Source: Linepithema humile (taxonomy: Eukaryota > Arthropoda > Insecta > Hymenoptera > Formicidae). From it: 64,000 nucleotides of DNA. The notes beneath the pieces were generated by a model. That model did not search any database. It saw only the letters and a program-made list of their open reading frames with translations, and had not been told where the DNA came from. Made by a program: the position numbers and the translations under genes. The stretch spans positions 43,678,931-43,742,930 of the forward strand of contig NC_090128.1 in assembly GCF_040581485.1 (NCBI RefSeq), in the 5' to 3' direction. Below are positions 13,842 through 25,200 of this stretch, piece after piece; the stretch's first letter is position 1; each line of letters opens with the position of its first letter.

Positions 13842-15261
13842 TTCTTTTTTTCCTTCTCCGTATATGTTTGTCGCCGTTGAGGTTATCGTGCGATTTGAAT
13901 TGTAATCCTTGAAAACTGCATTACGTGCCGCGTCAATAAAGTATAACGTGAAACAATGTGGCCGATGTTTTTGGCAGCTTTGGAGCGCAAGATTTCACCT
14001 CGGAATTTAACGCTCAATTGCGCACGACTCTTGCGGTTACACGCCGTTTCTAGTGCACTGTTGTGTTGCATTAAAAATGCATGAGAGAATGGCCAGCTTG
14101 GTACAGCGTGAGAGAAGTTAATTCACAATTACGATAAAAGCCGATTTTGCATCGATCCGCCCGTTCTGCGATAAGAACTTTATCTTATATTCTGCTTAAA
14201 GTATCATTTAATCCGAATCTCAATCCCAGTATTCTGACGATATGAAAGATAAAAAATAAAGTTGCGTGATTGAACATTTAATTCTGCCATGCTTTGATTC
14301 AAGGTTGGTTGACGAGAGTGTCGGGAATGTTTAACCGCAGCAACCGAGACCGTGGCTAATGAAAGCGACGTTTGATCATCGACCACAAAGTAATCGACTT
14401 ACCGTGACTGACTCTGCCTTTCCCCTCTGGCTTCTCCTTTCACGACGTTCCGTATCGGGCTCTTCGCTCCCCTGTTTTCGATCTCGTGTTAATTAACGAA
14501 ACACTCGCGACAGAGCCGCACGGTGACCACTTTCCGAAATCAGCGTACTCCAATTTATATTTTGACAGCTCCGATGTGCGACCGACAAGCCTTTTCCCTT
14601 CGATGCGTTTTTTCGCAATAAAATTTCGTGCACCTCGTAATCGTAATCGGAAGGAAATACGACGATTGCTTTTTTACTTAGCCTCTCAATAAATCCAATA
14701 ACGTGAAAAGATCGTAAGACAAAGCAGACAAATTGAATTTTAGCTGCTGAAACCAATTAACGGACTATTCTTGCCGCGTAAAAAATTGCGTCGCACGCAG
14801 GCTTTCTGGCGGAGATAAAATCGTTCGATCACACGTCCTTCGATTTTTTTTATTCCAAATGTTCTCATCTCGATAAAATCTTATCGGAATCGATATGATA
14901 ATTCGAACAAAAATGTGAGAAGCGATCGAAAGTTTGCGTTTATCACGCTCCCTTCCCGAATTTCCGTCGCGACGCGAAACTCGCGCACGACTTCCGCTCG
15001 CGCGAGCGCGGCGCTCTCCAGCCGCGAGTTCCGTGAATCGAGAGACTGCCGCTTCATCCCCGTCGAAGCACGGGGGTCGAAGTCCCGCGTCAGACTGCAG
15101 GGTGTCACCCTCGTTCGTATCCTCGAACCTCCGCGATTTCCACCCTACCGCCGTCATTCCGCGAGTTGTACGCATGCCCGCAGGAAATCCACCCTCGCCG
15201 TATCTCGGCACTGCCTCATATATATGTACGTGCCTCCACTCGAAAATCGTGGAAGCGTGCA

Positions 15262-15290
15262 CGGGTGGGTGGGTGGATGGGTGGATAGGT
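15262..15290 (+). repeat. (GGGT)n-like tandem repeat
   Basis: Imperfect tetranucleotide units gggt, ggat and gggt repeat about seven times inside the CpG-rich block. The strand carries several G runs that could stack, but only three bases each. Confidence 0.75.
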
Positions 15291-15429
15291 GTGCGTGCGT
15301 CGGATGTCCACACGTGAGCGCGATTGGCAACGAGCGCGCGTTTAGGCGTGTGTGCGTAAACTAGTGTGAGTATGGGCGCTTCGAAGGTAAACACGCGTGC
15401 GATAAATCGCCGCTCGAGGATGCGTGCGC

Positions 15430-15471
15430 GCCGCCGTCGCCGCCGCCGCTGACGCCGCCGCCGCCGCCGCC

Positions 15472-15513
<42 letters not shown>

Positions 15514-15520
15514 AACGACG
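15430..15520 (+). repeat. Compound trinucleotide repeat (GCC)n-(GAC)n
   Basis: A GCC-rich tract (about 15430-15472, with single-base interruptions) passes directly into a GAC tract of about 16 units (about 15471-15520). On the plus strand one frame would encode poly-Ala then poly-Asp. That frame has a stop at 15403-15405 and no ATG before the repeat, so coding use is not supported unless an acceptor lies between. It is best treated as a compound microsatellite. Confidence 0.85.
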
Positions 15521-18353
15521 ATGAAATAAAAATCGAGTGGACCAAGGAGGGTTACGGGTTTATCGCGTACTCAATTGCGCATCCCAATAGCACTGCGGTC
15601 TCGCGTCTCTCATTGATGATGTTCCGCCGTCGCAGTGGATATCGTGTTGCAACTTTGGCGTCGCTGAATAACCGGCTTCTTTAAGTAGATGACTATACGC
15701 GTTGTTGCGCCTCGGCGTATGCGTCCCGTTATTTACGAGCAGTTCTCGGGCAATCATAAATCTGCTTACCGTCTTTGATGAGATAACTCGTCGAGGGTAC
15801 CTCTAGTATGGAAACTTCACGCCTTGTATCTGGAACACAGGCTCTAATTTATTGAAGAAACTTGCCGCTAAGTTCATGTGCTAAACGCTAAGCTTATTTA
15901 CTTAATGATTCAGTTAAGTTGACTTGACATTTTACTTTTGGCAGCTGACGTGATAGCAATCTTTGCACACGCTTCGTTATTCGCTACGTAATTATTTATG
16001 TTATCTATATCATTTTTTGTAGGCAAATTTGGACATTAAATTCTTTTAAGATGTTATTCTAATTAAATATAATCCACTCTTTAAGAAGCATGTAAAATTA
16101 AATGGATGGTCAAACAAAACCAAGGGAAAGCTAAAAGATAGATAATAAATTTATAATTGCATAAATTAATTAGTTGGCAAATAGAGCGCGATGGTGGTAA
16201 AATGCTTTTAATTATAATTTTTTTTAAATATACAATATACATCAAAATTACCCACATTTTAAGATAGAATAAGTATGTGTAATATTGTTGTACCTTGCTC
16301 TAGTTTTTCTCTGAATATGCGAATCTTGTCGCGAAGATAAGACTGTCGTAAAAATTATATATTTATAAAATTAGATATTTAGTCGTAAAACGACAGTTTG
16401 CTGCAAAAAACACGCGTAGGTGGAATTGCTGTATCTCGCGTATATCTGGTTTCAGCTTTCCGCCTGTTTGATTTTCATTTCTATCGTGATTTTAATAGAA
16501 ATAACCAGCGATTCACAAAGCGGAAAAAAAATGAGCAAGGAAGCGTAATTCCGTCCTCACAAGCCGGCACGCTTTAGCGTCGAAAACGAAATTAATAAAG
16601 CGCAGCCGGTGCAACAAATTTCGATAAATCCACGGGCGGCGATGCGATAATTTCGATGTTCTGCAGTCCGCTCGATCAACTCGCGTAACACGATCCATAA
16701 GTAATTTGACTGACATACCGTATTACATTCGCTCATATATAACATTCACTCGGTAATACGATATTGATTTAAGAGCGCATCGGCGACGCAAACATCGGCA
16801 CCGTGGATAAGAATTCGGTACGGATAGTTCGTTCCACCGGAGCGTCGCTAAGCGCTGTAAGTAAGGCGACGTTTTAATAAACCTTCTAATTGTAAGTGCA
16901 CTTCCGTCTTTCTCCTTCCTGTGCAAATTGCGCGCGACCGTGAAAGACCGAGCGCTTAATATAATTGCTCGCAATTCGAGTTGTCACGAGTGTGATAAAA
17001 GTCCTTGTCCTAAATAAAGAAATCAACGACGACTCTTTTTACCCCCTTCGCGGCGCATTTCCTTCCATTGCGAACAGCTCGGAGGATCTCGTTTTCTAGC
17101 TTGTAATAGTTAGCTTGATGGTGAAACTTTCGCGGCACCTCGGTGGAGCGAGGTTTAAACTGCATTAACTACGGTCTTGATAATAAAACTTTTCGGAACG
17201 TTTGACGGATGAAGCCGAGCAAACGATCTGGCTTTCTGCATTTTCGATTTTCCACTCGGTAATTAATTGAGAGGCACGAGAGGGACCTCACCGAACTTTG
17301 TGTAGAGTGTTTTATGCTTAACCTTCCGCGGCTTTCAGCGCTTCGCACGCGTTCACGCTGTGCACACTGACATATATTTCTCATTAAAACTGGCAAAAAA
17401 TATGGAATTATGAAATTTTATTGTCTCCCATGGCGAAAATTGGAGCGTAAAAACATAGCAATGTAAAAAACGTTCTAGAAAAGTTTCAATATTTTTAGAT
17501 GCAAAATTCTTTTCGTCTATTCTTTAAATAAATATGTTACAAATTTTTAATCGAAATATGCGCAATTCTATTTTCTGATTAGCAATCTTCGTAAAATAGA
17601 AAATGATATTTGCCATATAAACATTATTTCATATATATTAGTATTTCTGTAATTTTTAAGATACATATTTGCAGATATATATTTGAATTAGCTATATGGT
17701 TATAGCAAATACGTATTTCAAACAGTATTTCAAATTGTTTCAATTGAAATATGATTCGATTGCGCATAACGTGCAGTTGGTATATATGGACACTTCATAG
17801 AATTTGAACTAAAATTATTTTCTAAAATCAATAACCAATTTTGTACAGCTTCATATATGCAATTTACCTTATGCGATACAATAACAAATATATTTGGATG
17901 TGTATAATATTATTTTGTAATATGATTATTTTAGAAAAAAAGCCAATGTTAGCGCGTTTAAGGAAAATAGGTTGTTCGGATGGCTGGGTGTAGGGGTTAA
18001 GGATGGTTGGGACGATAAATATGTGCCACAGAGCAGAAAGAAGTATACGACCCGCGCACCTCGTAAAACATCGCACCGAGCAAGCGGGAAGGGCGAGAGC
18101 GGATGACGGAGAAAGAAGATGAATTATTTCCGGTATGTTCTCGTTCACAATTTCGAACGCAATTAATGATTATGTTTTTAGCATTCTCTTTGCAATTGTA
18201 ATCGAAGAGTAAGATGCCCCAAATTTTTACTTTGAAGCTTTTTTTTTCACTCGTCTTTTCCTTTCAAAACGTTTCCCTGCAACTCTAATACGGATAAAAG
18301 GTTTTTTTGTACGTATCCGATTTGTTGTTATATGCCGCCATTTAATTGAAGAG

Positions 18354-18380
18354 CACACACACACACACACACACACACAC
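18354..18380 (+). repeat. (AC)n microsatellite
   Basis: About 13 uninterrupted AC units in non-coding DNA. Confidence 0.95.
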
Positions 18381-21010
18381 CCGCAGTGTGTTATCTGAAA
18401 TCCTGCTTTTTGCGAGAAAATGAAAACTAATGTCGCCGCACCTCCATTTTTTAACTCCGATATCGCGCGGATCTAGCGCATCCGAATGCAAATTACGCCG
18501 AGTTCGACGATACTTTGGCGCGAATAGTAAATTTTGCATTCTATTGTGGTGGCGGACATTAATCTCGTCTGGTCTAAACGTAATGTATCGTTTCTCCCGC
18601 AATATAACGTAGCGTAACAGTCGATGCGCGTGTATCATTTCTTTCCAATACTACGTGATCGTACGTAATGTCAATATGGTAATTAGAACCATAAAAGTGT
18701 GATAGAATGATTGCGCCGAATTTATTTAATTTTTATTTTTTATGCTAAGTCACGACCTTTTTTCGCCCCTTCGGGGTTAAGCAATTTAAAATTTAAAGTG
18801 CTTGTGCAAATCGGGGAAAAGGGCACAGTTGCATAAATTACAACGTGCAACTATAAAATTTGTAATGCGACGGATACTTGCGTAACCGCTTAATATGTAG
18901 TCGTCAACACGAACGCAGCACTAGCGGAGTATAAAATTTTAATTTTGCATCACGGTCGCGCGACTCTGCAGCGAGGCTACGAGAAGGGGTGATTAATTAC
19001 ACTTTAGAACGTGCGCGAGATGTTGCGACGTGCATACGCGCAAGTACGCCGGCTCAAGCCCAGACGTGTTCTTGCGAGCCAGATTTTTAAATTGATCATC
19101 CGCAAATACCAACGGGTATTTGATAATGGATAAATGTCAAATGTCACGCTATTTCTTTTATCTTGGGGAAGAAGGGAAATATGAAATTTATCACTATCTA
19201 CACACGAAACGTGTTGATATGTGTTTTTTTTTTGTCAACTTACACATCAGTTTTAAAAATTACGGTAAAAATTATATACACGGTGAACAAACCAGATTTT
19301 ATTTTCACCGTTTTAGAAACGTTAAACTTTATTGACGTAAAATATAAAAAAAAAAATATTTGAGATACTTAATCGATGACTGTCCAATAATGCGAGATAC
19401 GGATGTCGTTTGCATGTGCGCGAATATCTAACAAAACGAGCCTGTTACCCATGACGTTACCGGTAACGATCCTTCGGACACAGTAAACGGTGAAGCGACC
19501 AGAATATAATTGATTGTCTACATTTCATTTCATTGTTGCCGTTTATTATGGCGTAATTAACGAAGCCGATGTCGAATTAATGGAAGTGTCTCCCCGCTTT
19601 TCTCCCTCGCCTCATCGGCCTTTCTAACGATCATGACGTAATCGATGTCACCGGGGTGTGCGTAGTAAATATGTTTAGGAATATAACGGCACGGCAACAA
19701 AACGACCAACATTGCGTTACGTATATAACGATTGCCCCGCGCGCGCGCCATTGTAATCGCCGACCGATCCAAATATCATCGCGCTGTATTTGCGATCCGT
19801 CATTATCCGTGTTATCGGATTATTTTTAACTGTATGCTACAAATCGGATTTTGCACTGCTCGTTTTCCCCCGTGAAACGGTAATGCGAGTAAAACAATAA
19901 TGTGGTATTGAATAATTTATTCGATATTCCGAACACATTTTTTTACTTTAAATTCCTTCGACATTTTTCAACTCATTTGAACAACGATTTGGTTGCTTTT
20001 TTTTCACAAATCGTATCGAGAAAGTGCCTGTAGATTTTTCATGCATCGATTGTTTCACAAGGGACTTTTCATGGGTATAGCGCATAGGATTGGAAGCGGA
20101 CGAGAAATGCTGCGGCGATCAAAATATTCACGCGGTTGCTGACCGGCTGCCCGGTATTTTAATACATTTCCACCAAAAATCCATTTTAAAACCGGTGACG
20201 TTTCGCTTTCTCTGCTTCAATGTTGCTCGTTCTCGCATTGTTACGCGTTTGACAATTAGCGACCGACATGCAGTGTTTTCTTTGCGCGAATCAAACAATT
20301 TAATATACTGCGAAAACTTTTCTATTTTATTTAGGTCCGTTTTGTTTATTTTTTTACTGATTTCAAATTGTGTTCAAAAATAACGATGCGAATGACTCTC
20401 TAGCTAGACTCTCTTACTCCTCGTGTTTTTAAATTTCTAAATTTTGTTCTTTTAAATATTCGAAGAGACTTCAAAATAAGATCGTCAAACATTTGCGGTA
20501 AACATACATTTTATTCAGCGCAAGAGGAGGATAGAAGTTGGAATGAAAAACAACGGTATGATCTCGCTGTGACTGCATCGAATCCGTAACAAACTGACCT
20601 TCATGCACCCAACGGAATTCAACTGTGCGGATAGATTTAGTGTCTGACTGTAAACTGTAAACGGATAGCGTAGCGCGAGAATGGATAGTATAGGAACGAA
20701 CCTAAGTTTGAGTATAAATTCTCCGGCAACATAGAAAGTGTATCTTCGTGGCGGGAGGGTAGTGCTTTGTTTCGCAAACAGTTTGATTGCGCGGTTGCAT
20801 AGCTGGTTATCATATTACTTTATCCTCGGTTTAATACCCGCTTCATCTTCGCAGCATGTCTCTCCTTGCAAGGAGAAATAAATTTAACTCGCATAACACA
20901 CTTATTCTCTAATAAAACTTTATTTTTTTATTAATTGCGAAAATGTATTCGTCAAAAATTATTTCTATAAATTTTATATTTTATTTTAAAGCTCGTATTA
21001 AAACTTTTTA

Positions 21011-21039
21011 TTAGGTCCTTGAATAAGTTCTCGCTGTTT
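21011..21039 (+). repeat. Mariner left terminal inverted repeat
   Basis: Begins ttaggtccttgaataagttc right after the TA at 21009-21010. It matches the complement of 22270-22298 at 28 of 29 positions; the mismatch is at the sixth base (t here, a in the complement of the right end). The outer end is where mariner transposase binds and cuts. Confidence 0.95.
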
Positions 21040-21181
21040 CTTAAAAGATGGCGTAGCGGCACTCTGTGCATGGAATTTCGTACGGAAACGCATCAGCTAA
21101 GTAGTACTATATGTAACCTCAAATTCTAGTAGATACAGTTTACCACAGTGTCAACCACGTGTTTAATTACCTATTGCGAAA

Positions 21182-22219
21182 ATGTCTACTTTTGTGCCAA
21201 ATAAAGTGTTTTTGCGGGGAATTTTATTGCACTGCTTTATTCAAAAGAAATCTGCAGCTGAAGCACACAGAATTCTTGTTGAAACATATGGTGACAATGC
21301 TCTGTCGAATACGACATGCAGAGACTGGTTTAGGCGCTTTAAAAATAATGACTTTGACCTTGAAGATAAAGAACGTTCTGGAGCACCAACAAAGTTTGAA
21401 GACGAAGAATTGGAGGCATTGCTTGATCTAGATCCATGTCAGACGCTAGTAGAGCTCGGGAAAACATTGCAAGTAGATGCGTCAACAGTTTCAAAACGTT
21501 TAAAAGCGTTAGGAATGATCCAAAAGCAAGGACATTGGGTGCCGTATGAGTTGAAGCCGAGAGACGTTGAACGACGTTTTCTCATGTGTGAATTGCTGCT
21601 TCAACGGCATAAAAGAAAAGGTTTTCTGCACCGTATCATCACTGGAGATGAAAAGTGGATACACTACGATAATCCTAAGCGTAGAAAATCGTGGGATAAG
21701 CCCGGCCATGCATCAACATCGTCGGCAAAGCCGAATATCCATGGTTCGAAACTTCTGCTCTGCATTTGGTGGGATCAGCAGGGCGTAATTTATTATGAGC
21801 TGCTTAAACCTAATGAAACTATCACGGGAGCTCGCTATCGACTTCAGATGATGCGTTTGAGTCGAGCTCTAAAAGAAAAGCGGCCACTATACGGGCAGAG
21901 ACACGACAAAGTCATTTTGTTACATGACAATGCTCGGCCACATGTGGCAAAACCAGTCAAAACTTACCTGGAAACGCTTCAATGGGAAGTTCTACCTCAC
22001 CCGCCGTATTCACCGGACATAGCCCCCTCGGATTACCACTTGTTTCGGTCGATGGCGCATGGTTTGAGCGAGCAGCGCTTCCATTCTTTCGAAGAAACCG
22101 AAAAATGGGTCGATTCATGGATTGCGTCAAAAGATGAATCGTTTTTTCGACGGGAGATTCAATTACTGCCAGAAAGATGGGAGAAAGTGGTCTCTAATGA
22201 TGGACAATACTTTGAGTAA
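21182..22219 (+). CDS. Mariner transposase, intact
   Basis: Encodes a 345-residue DDD-type transposase that excises and inserts the surrounding element at TA sites, acting as a dimer on the terminal repeats in the nucleus. The start ATG at 21182 is the first in frame and gives the usual mariner length. Residues 1 to about 110 form the paired-like helix-turn-helix DNA-binding part. The linker signature WVPYEL is at 119-124. The catalytic triad is D156 (ITGDEKW), D249 (LLHDNARPH) and D284 (SPDIAPSD), with 34 residues between the second and third, the D,D34D pattern of true mariners. The sequence ends ERWEKVVSNDGQYFE, as in the mauritiana group. No stop, frameshift or lost motif is seen, so the enzyme may be functional. 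Subfamily placement is from motif resemblance only; the insect-wide spread of mariner by horizontal transfer is known for the family. Confidence 0.97.
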   Translation: MSTFVPNKVFLRGILLHCFIQKKSAAEAHRILVETYGDNALSNTTCRDWFRRFKNNDFDLEDKERSGAPTKFEDEELEALLDLDPCQTLVELGKTLQVDASTVSKRLKALGMIQKQGHWVPYELKPRDVERRFLMCELLLQRHKRKGFLHRIITGDEKWIHYDNPKRRKSWDKPGHASTSSAKPNIHGSKLLLCIWWDQQGVIYYELLKPNETITGARYRLQMMRLSRALKEKRPLYGQRHDKVILLHDNARPHVAKPVKTYLETLQWEVLPHPPYSPDIAPSDYHLFRSMAHGLSEQRFHSFEETEKWVDSWIASKDESFFRREIQLLPERWEKVVSNDGQYFE

Positions 22220-22269
22220 AGTTATTGTAAGCCTTATATTTTAAATTAATGTTTTTTTTTAACAAAAAA

Positions 22270-22298
22270 AAACAGCGAGAACTTATTCAAGGTCCTAA
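22270..22298 (-). repeat. Mariner right terminal inverted repeat
   Basis: Complement of the left end, followed directly by the TA duplication at 22299-22300. An A-rich run just inside (about 22264-22272) differs from the left side, so the inverted repeat ends there. Confidence 0.95.
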
Positions 22299-25200
22299 TA
22301 TAAAAGAACAGTAGTCGAATCTGTCGACTCTATAAACAATTTTCAATCAAATACTTTTAATCTGAAAATATTTTTTACTCTTTTTTTTGTTTATTTATAT
22401 ATTTAAGCTTTTCCATAGTAGAGAAATCCGCGAACAGCTCGTCGAAATATTGGATTAAACCCTTATTCTTCCACGGAGAATGCCATCTCGCAAATCATTC
22501 AGTCATTTATCATTGATCAAAGTTACTTTATCAAACGCCAAGAGTCAAACTGTGTTCTTTCCGCATGCGAAACATTAGCTTTTGAGAATAGAAAACAAAC
22601 GATCTTGCAGAAACGTTACTGGCGAGTTTGAGGAAGATATATGTCAGTCCTGAGAGATTAGCTCCCAGATCATTTTCGTTTCTATGTCTTCTCTTTTTAC
22701 GCAGGACTTAGAAAGGACTTAGAAAGACGGTCAGTTCCTAGTCGATTTTCCAGGCACGGTTCTGCAAAAGATGTCCCCTTTAAGCGCGTTGTCGCGGTCA
22801 CATTACAGGAAGAGAGCGGGGCTTTCCAGAATCTTGGTCCAAGAAATAAATCACGCTTCAGCTCCGGACACGGACGTGTCCTAATTCCGAGCAGATGTTC
22901 CGGAAGCCGGATAAAGTAATCTCAAATCTCCTTCTCGCGTTATCGAGAGTTAGCTCACGAAGACGGATAGCCATTTTTTTGCGCCACCAATTTTTCAGAA
23001 TTAATATAATATATTGGTTCGCACCAACAAATGTGCGAGAATACCGTCGTGCAATCTCGTCGTTCGCATTAGAATATATCTCTTTCACCAAATTGCCTAC
23101 AATTTTCGCAAATTATCACTTTTAGACGCACCTCGTGCCCGGTGAGTTAATGAGACCAATTTCACGAGTGTTAGATTAACACGCACGCGAAGGAATTCTC
23201 CGCTCCTTAATCCAGCCTGCGCTGTGCAGTGGCCACATGTAATATCAATAAACCATCAGCAAGAACAATGCATGAATGGCTTAGCTACCTCTCGAATATC
23301 AGCTTAAGATACGCGCACGTGAATATATTCGGCTATCACGGGCTGCAGGAGTTACAACAGTGGCCACGGTATTACGACGGCAAATGAAGTTACGAGGTTG
23401 CGGTTTGCTTGGGCCCGTACTGTGCGTTATAACGACGAATACCTCCACGTCGTTTACCCGCTCATATTCGCATTAAGCCCATCCCGAATGCGACGAAAAC
23501 CGCCTTGCCGAAAGCGAATCTAGCTACTTCGCCAGCCAATATTATTCGACGTAACGAAGGCTTCGCTATTAATCAACGTCATGATCGAACATAATTTCGA
23601 AAAATTAAATTGCGAACGCTATTAATGTGCTTTCTACGAAAACAATTAGTTCTTGAAAAGAGATAGAATCTTCTTTGGCTAAATCCGCCAATGGCGAATG
23701 TCGACGTAAATAGCTTTTGTTGCAAGCTTCTATTGAAAAATTGAAGTCCTGCCGCGAACTTTGAGAATGCAAATAGAGGAAACGAAATCTTATTTACTAT
23801 TTAATCTGAAATAGACTTTATTTTAATGGAATTTTAACTTCGTGATTATTTATCAAGATATATTTAAAATGTTGAAAATTAAAAAATTGCAATAAATAAT
23901 TACCTTTGTCTCGATATCTTTCTAAGGATTTCTATATTAAACTTGAAACCAAATTTTTAATTAATCTATTTTTAATTAATCAAAGCAGTCGTGCATAAAT
24001 TTCTATAAAGTACAAATATTTGTTTTTACTATGTACATTCTCCAACACGCCTTCTCTGATTTTCTCCGCTTGTTAGGTGCTCATGTTTGACAATTTTGCA
24101 CACGCGCTTGCCTCAAGAGTTCCACCAAACAACGGAGAGCCTTCCTAAGTGTGACGAGGAAGCGTTCACGGCGCGTCCGGCAATTTGCCGCGTTATTAAA
24201 CATACTTAAGAGCCGGCACACTACCGGCAGCTCGCAGACACGAGCTACCTTTTCCGAGGTAAGGACACTCTCGGTACACGCGAGTCTCGCGATATGCAAA
24301 AGAGGACATGGAGGATTAACGCGTTCCCGCGTTTTCCAAAACACGGAATTGCACGGAGGGCTCACGTCACTCGCGATATGGAAATCTCTGGAAGGAGTCT
24401 CGCGATCGTGTTTCATCTCCTCGTTGTACCGGTCCTCATCTAACTCCGACTCGCTATTGCGCTCGCTTAGCCATTAGGCTTGTACGTAGCCATCGCATCA
24501 AAGTGGCGCGCGCGATGCGGTTGGCATCCTTGCCAAACGGTTACTGCCCCCCTCCAATCATCCCTAGTGTTAAAGTAGTTGACGAGGAACGGGAGAAGTG
24601 CGTAATAAGGCTGGAAGAATGTGCGGTAAAGAGGAAAGTGTCATTCGTAGAGATTCGTTTGAAACCACACTCGCCCTCGTCATTCGAGAATCTTGTTTAA
24701 TTTGCACAAATGTGAAATTAGCGCGTTACATATGAAACGAGCAGATCTACTGGGTTTTCAGCGAAACCGCTACTCCCGATCGTTTAACAAGCGGCTTATT
24801 GAGATGAAATTTTAGTCGAGAAGACTGAAAATATAATTTTACGTTTTTAACTTTTTTCCCCGCGTCAATCGATCGACGCAATGTATATAATCGAAACTCT
24901 AATTTGTCGAGCTTAATTTTGTAATAAGAACAAATGCCTTGACTAAATCCGAGTAGAATGAAGTTATTATTCCGTCGAGATAAGCCACGTAAATGTTAGA
25001 ACTCTACGGAGTGCGAGTTATATAAGCAGTCACGGTGTAATCTACCGCAGAGCTGTTATGTATACGCCGTCTCATAATTAAGGCCTGGTAAGGCCTACTT
25101 AGACTCCGATAAAATTTCCAACCTCAACCACCCTTACGGGGAAGTGCCTTGTATTTCTACGCAAACGAGAAGGGCCGTCGGTATCACCGAAGAGACTTGT

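Larger units (their letters stand above)
13840..21008. other. Non-coding region with a CpG-rich block at 14.9-15.5 kb
   Basis: No gene was supported. The block from about 14.9 to 15.5 kb is strikingly GC- and CpG-rich, and open frames run through it in several frames on both strands at once. That is what a lack of AT-rich stop codons produces, so these frames are not called genes. Such a block could be a CpG-rich promoter or regulatory island, but no TATA box, splice donor or start exon could be fixed. The rest, up to the mariner insertion, is ordinary AT-rich DNA. Confidence 0.55.
21011..22298 (+). mobile_element. Complete mariner transposon, mauritiana-type
   Basis: A 1288 bp element flanked by TA on both sides (21009-21010 and 22299-22300), the target duplication expected of mariner. 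Its ends are 29 bp terminal inverted repeats that differ at one base. Between them lies one uninterrupted transposase frame with all catalytic residues. The 5' untranslated stretch is 171 bp and the 3' one 79 bp, typical of mariner. The intact frame and near-identical ends point to a recent insertion. It sits in gene-poor DNA about 20 kb downstream of the 3' end of the minus-strand gene and interrupts no visible gene. Confidence 0.97.

Noticed and set aside
14765..15394. 209-codon open frame on the minus strand
   Set aside because: It lies in the CpG-rich block where both strands are open in several frames. The composition is Arg/Ala/Thr-rich without domains, and it runs through a tetranucleotide repeat.
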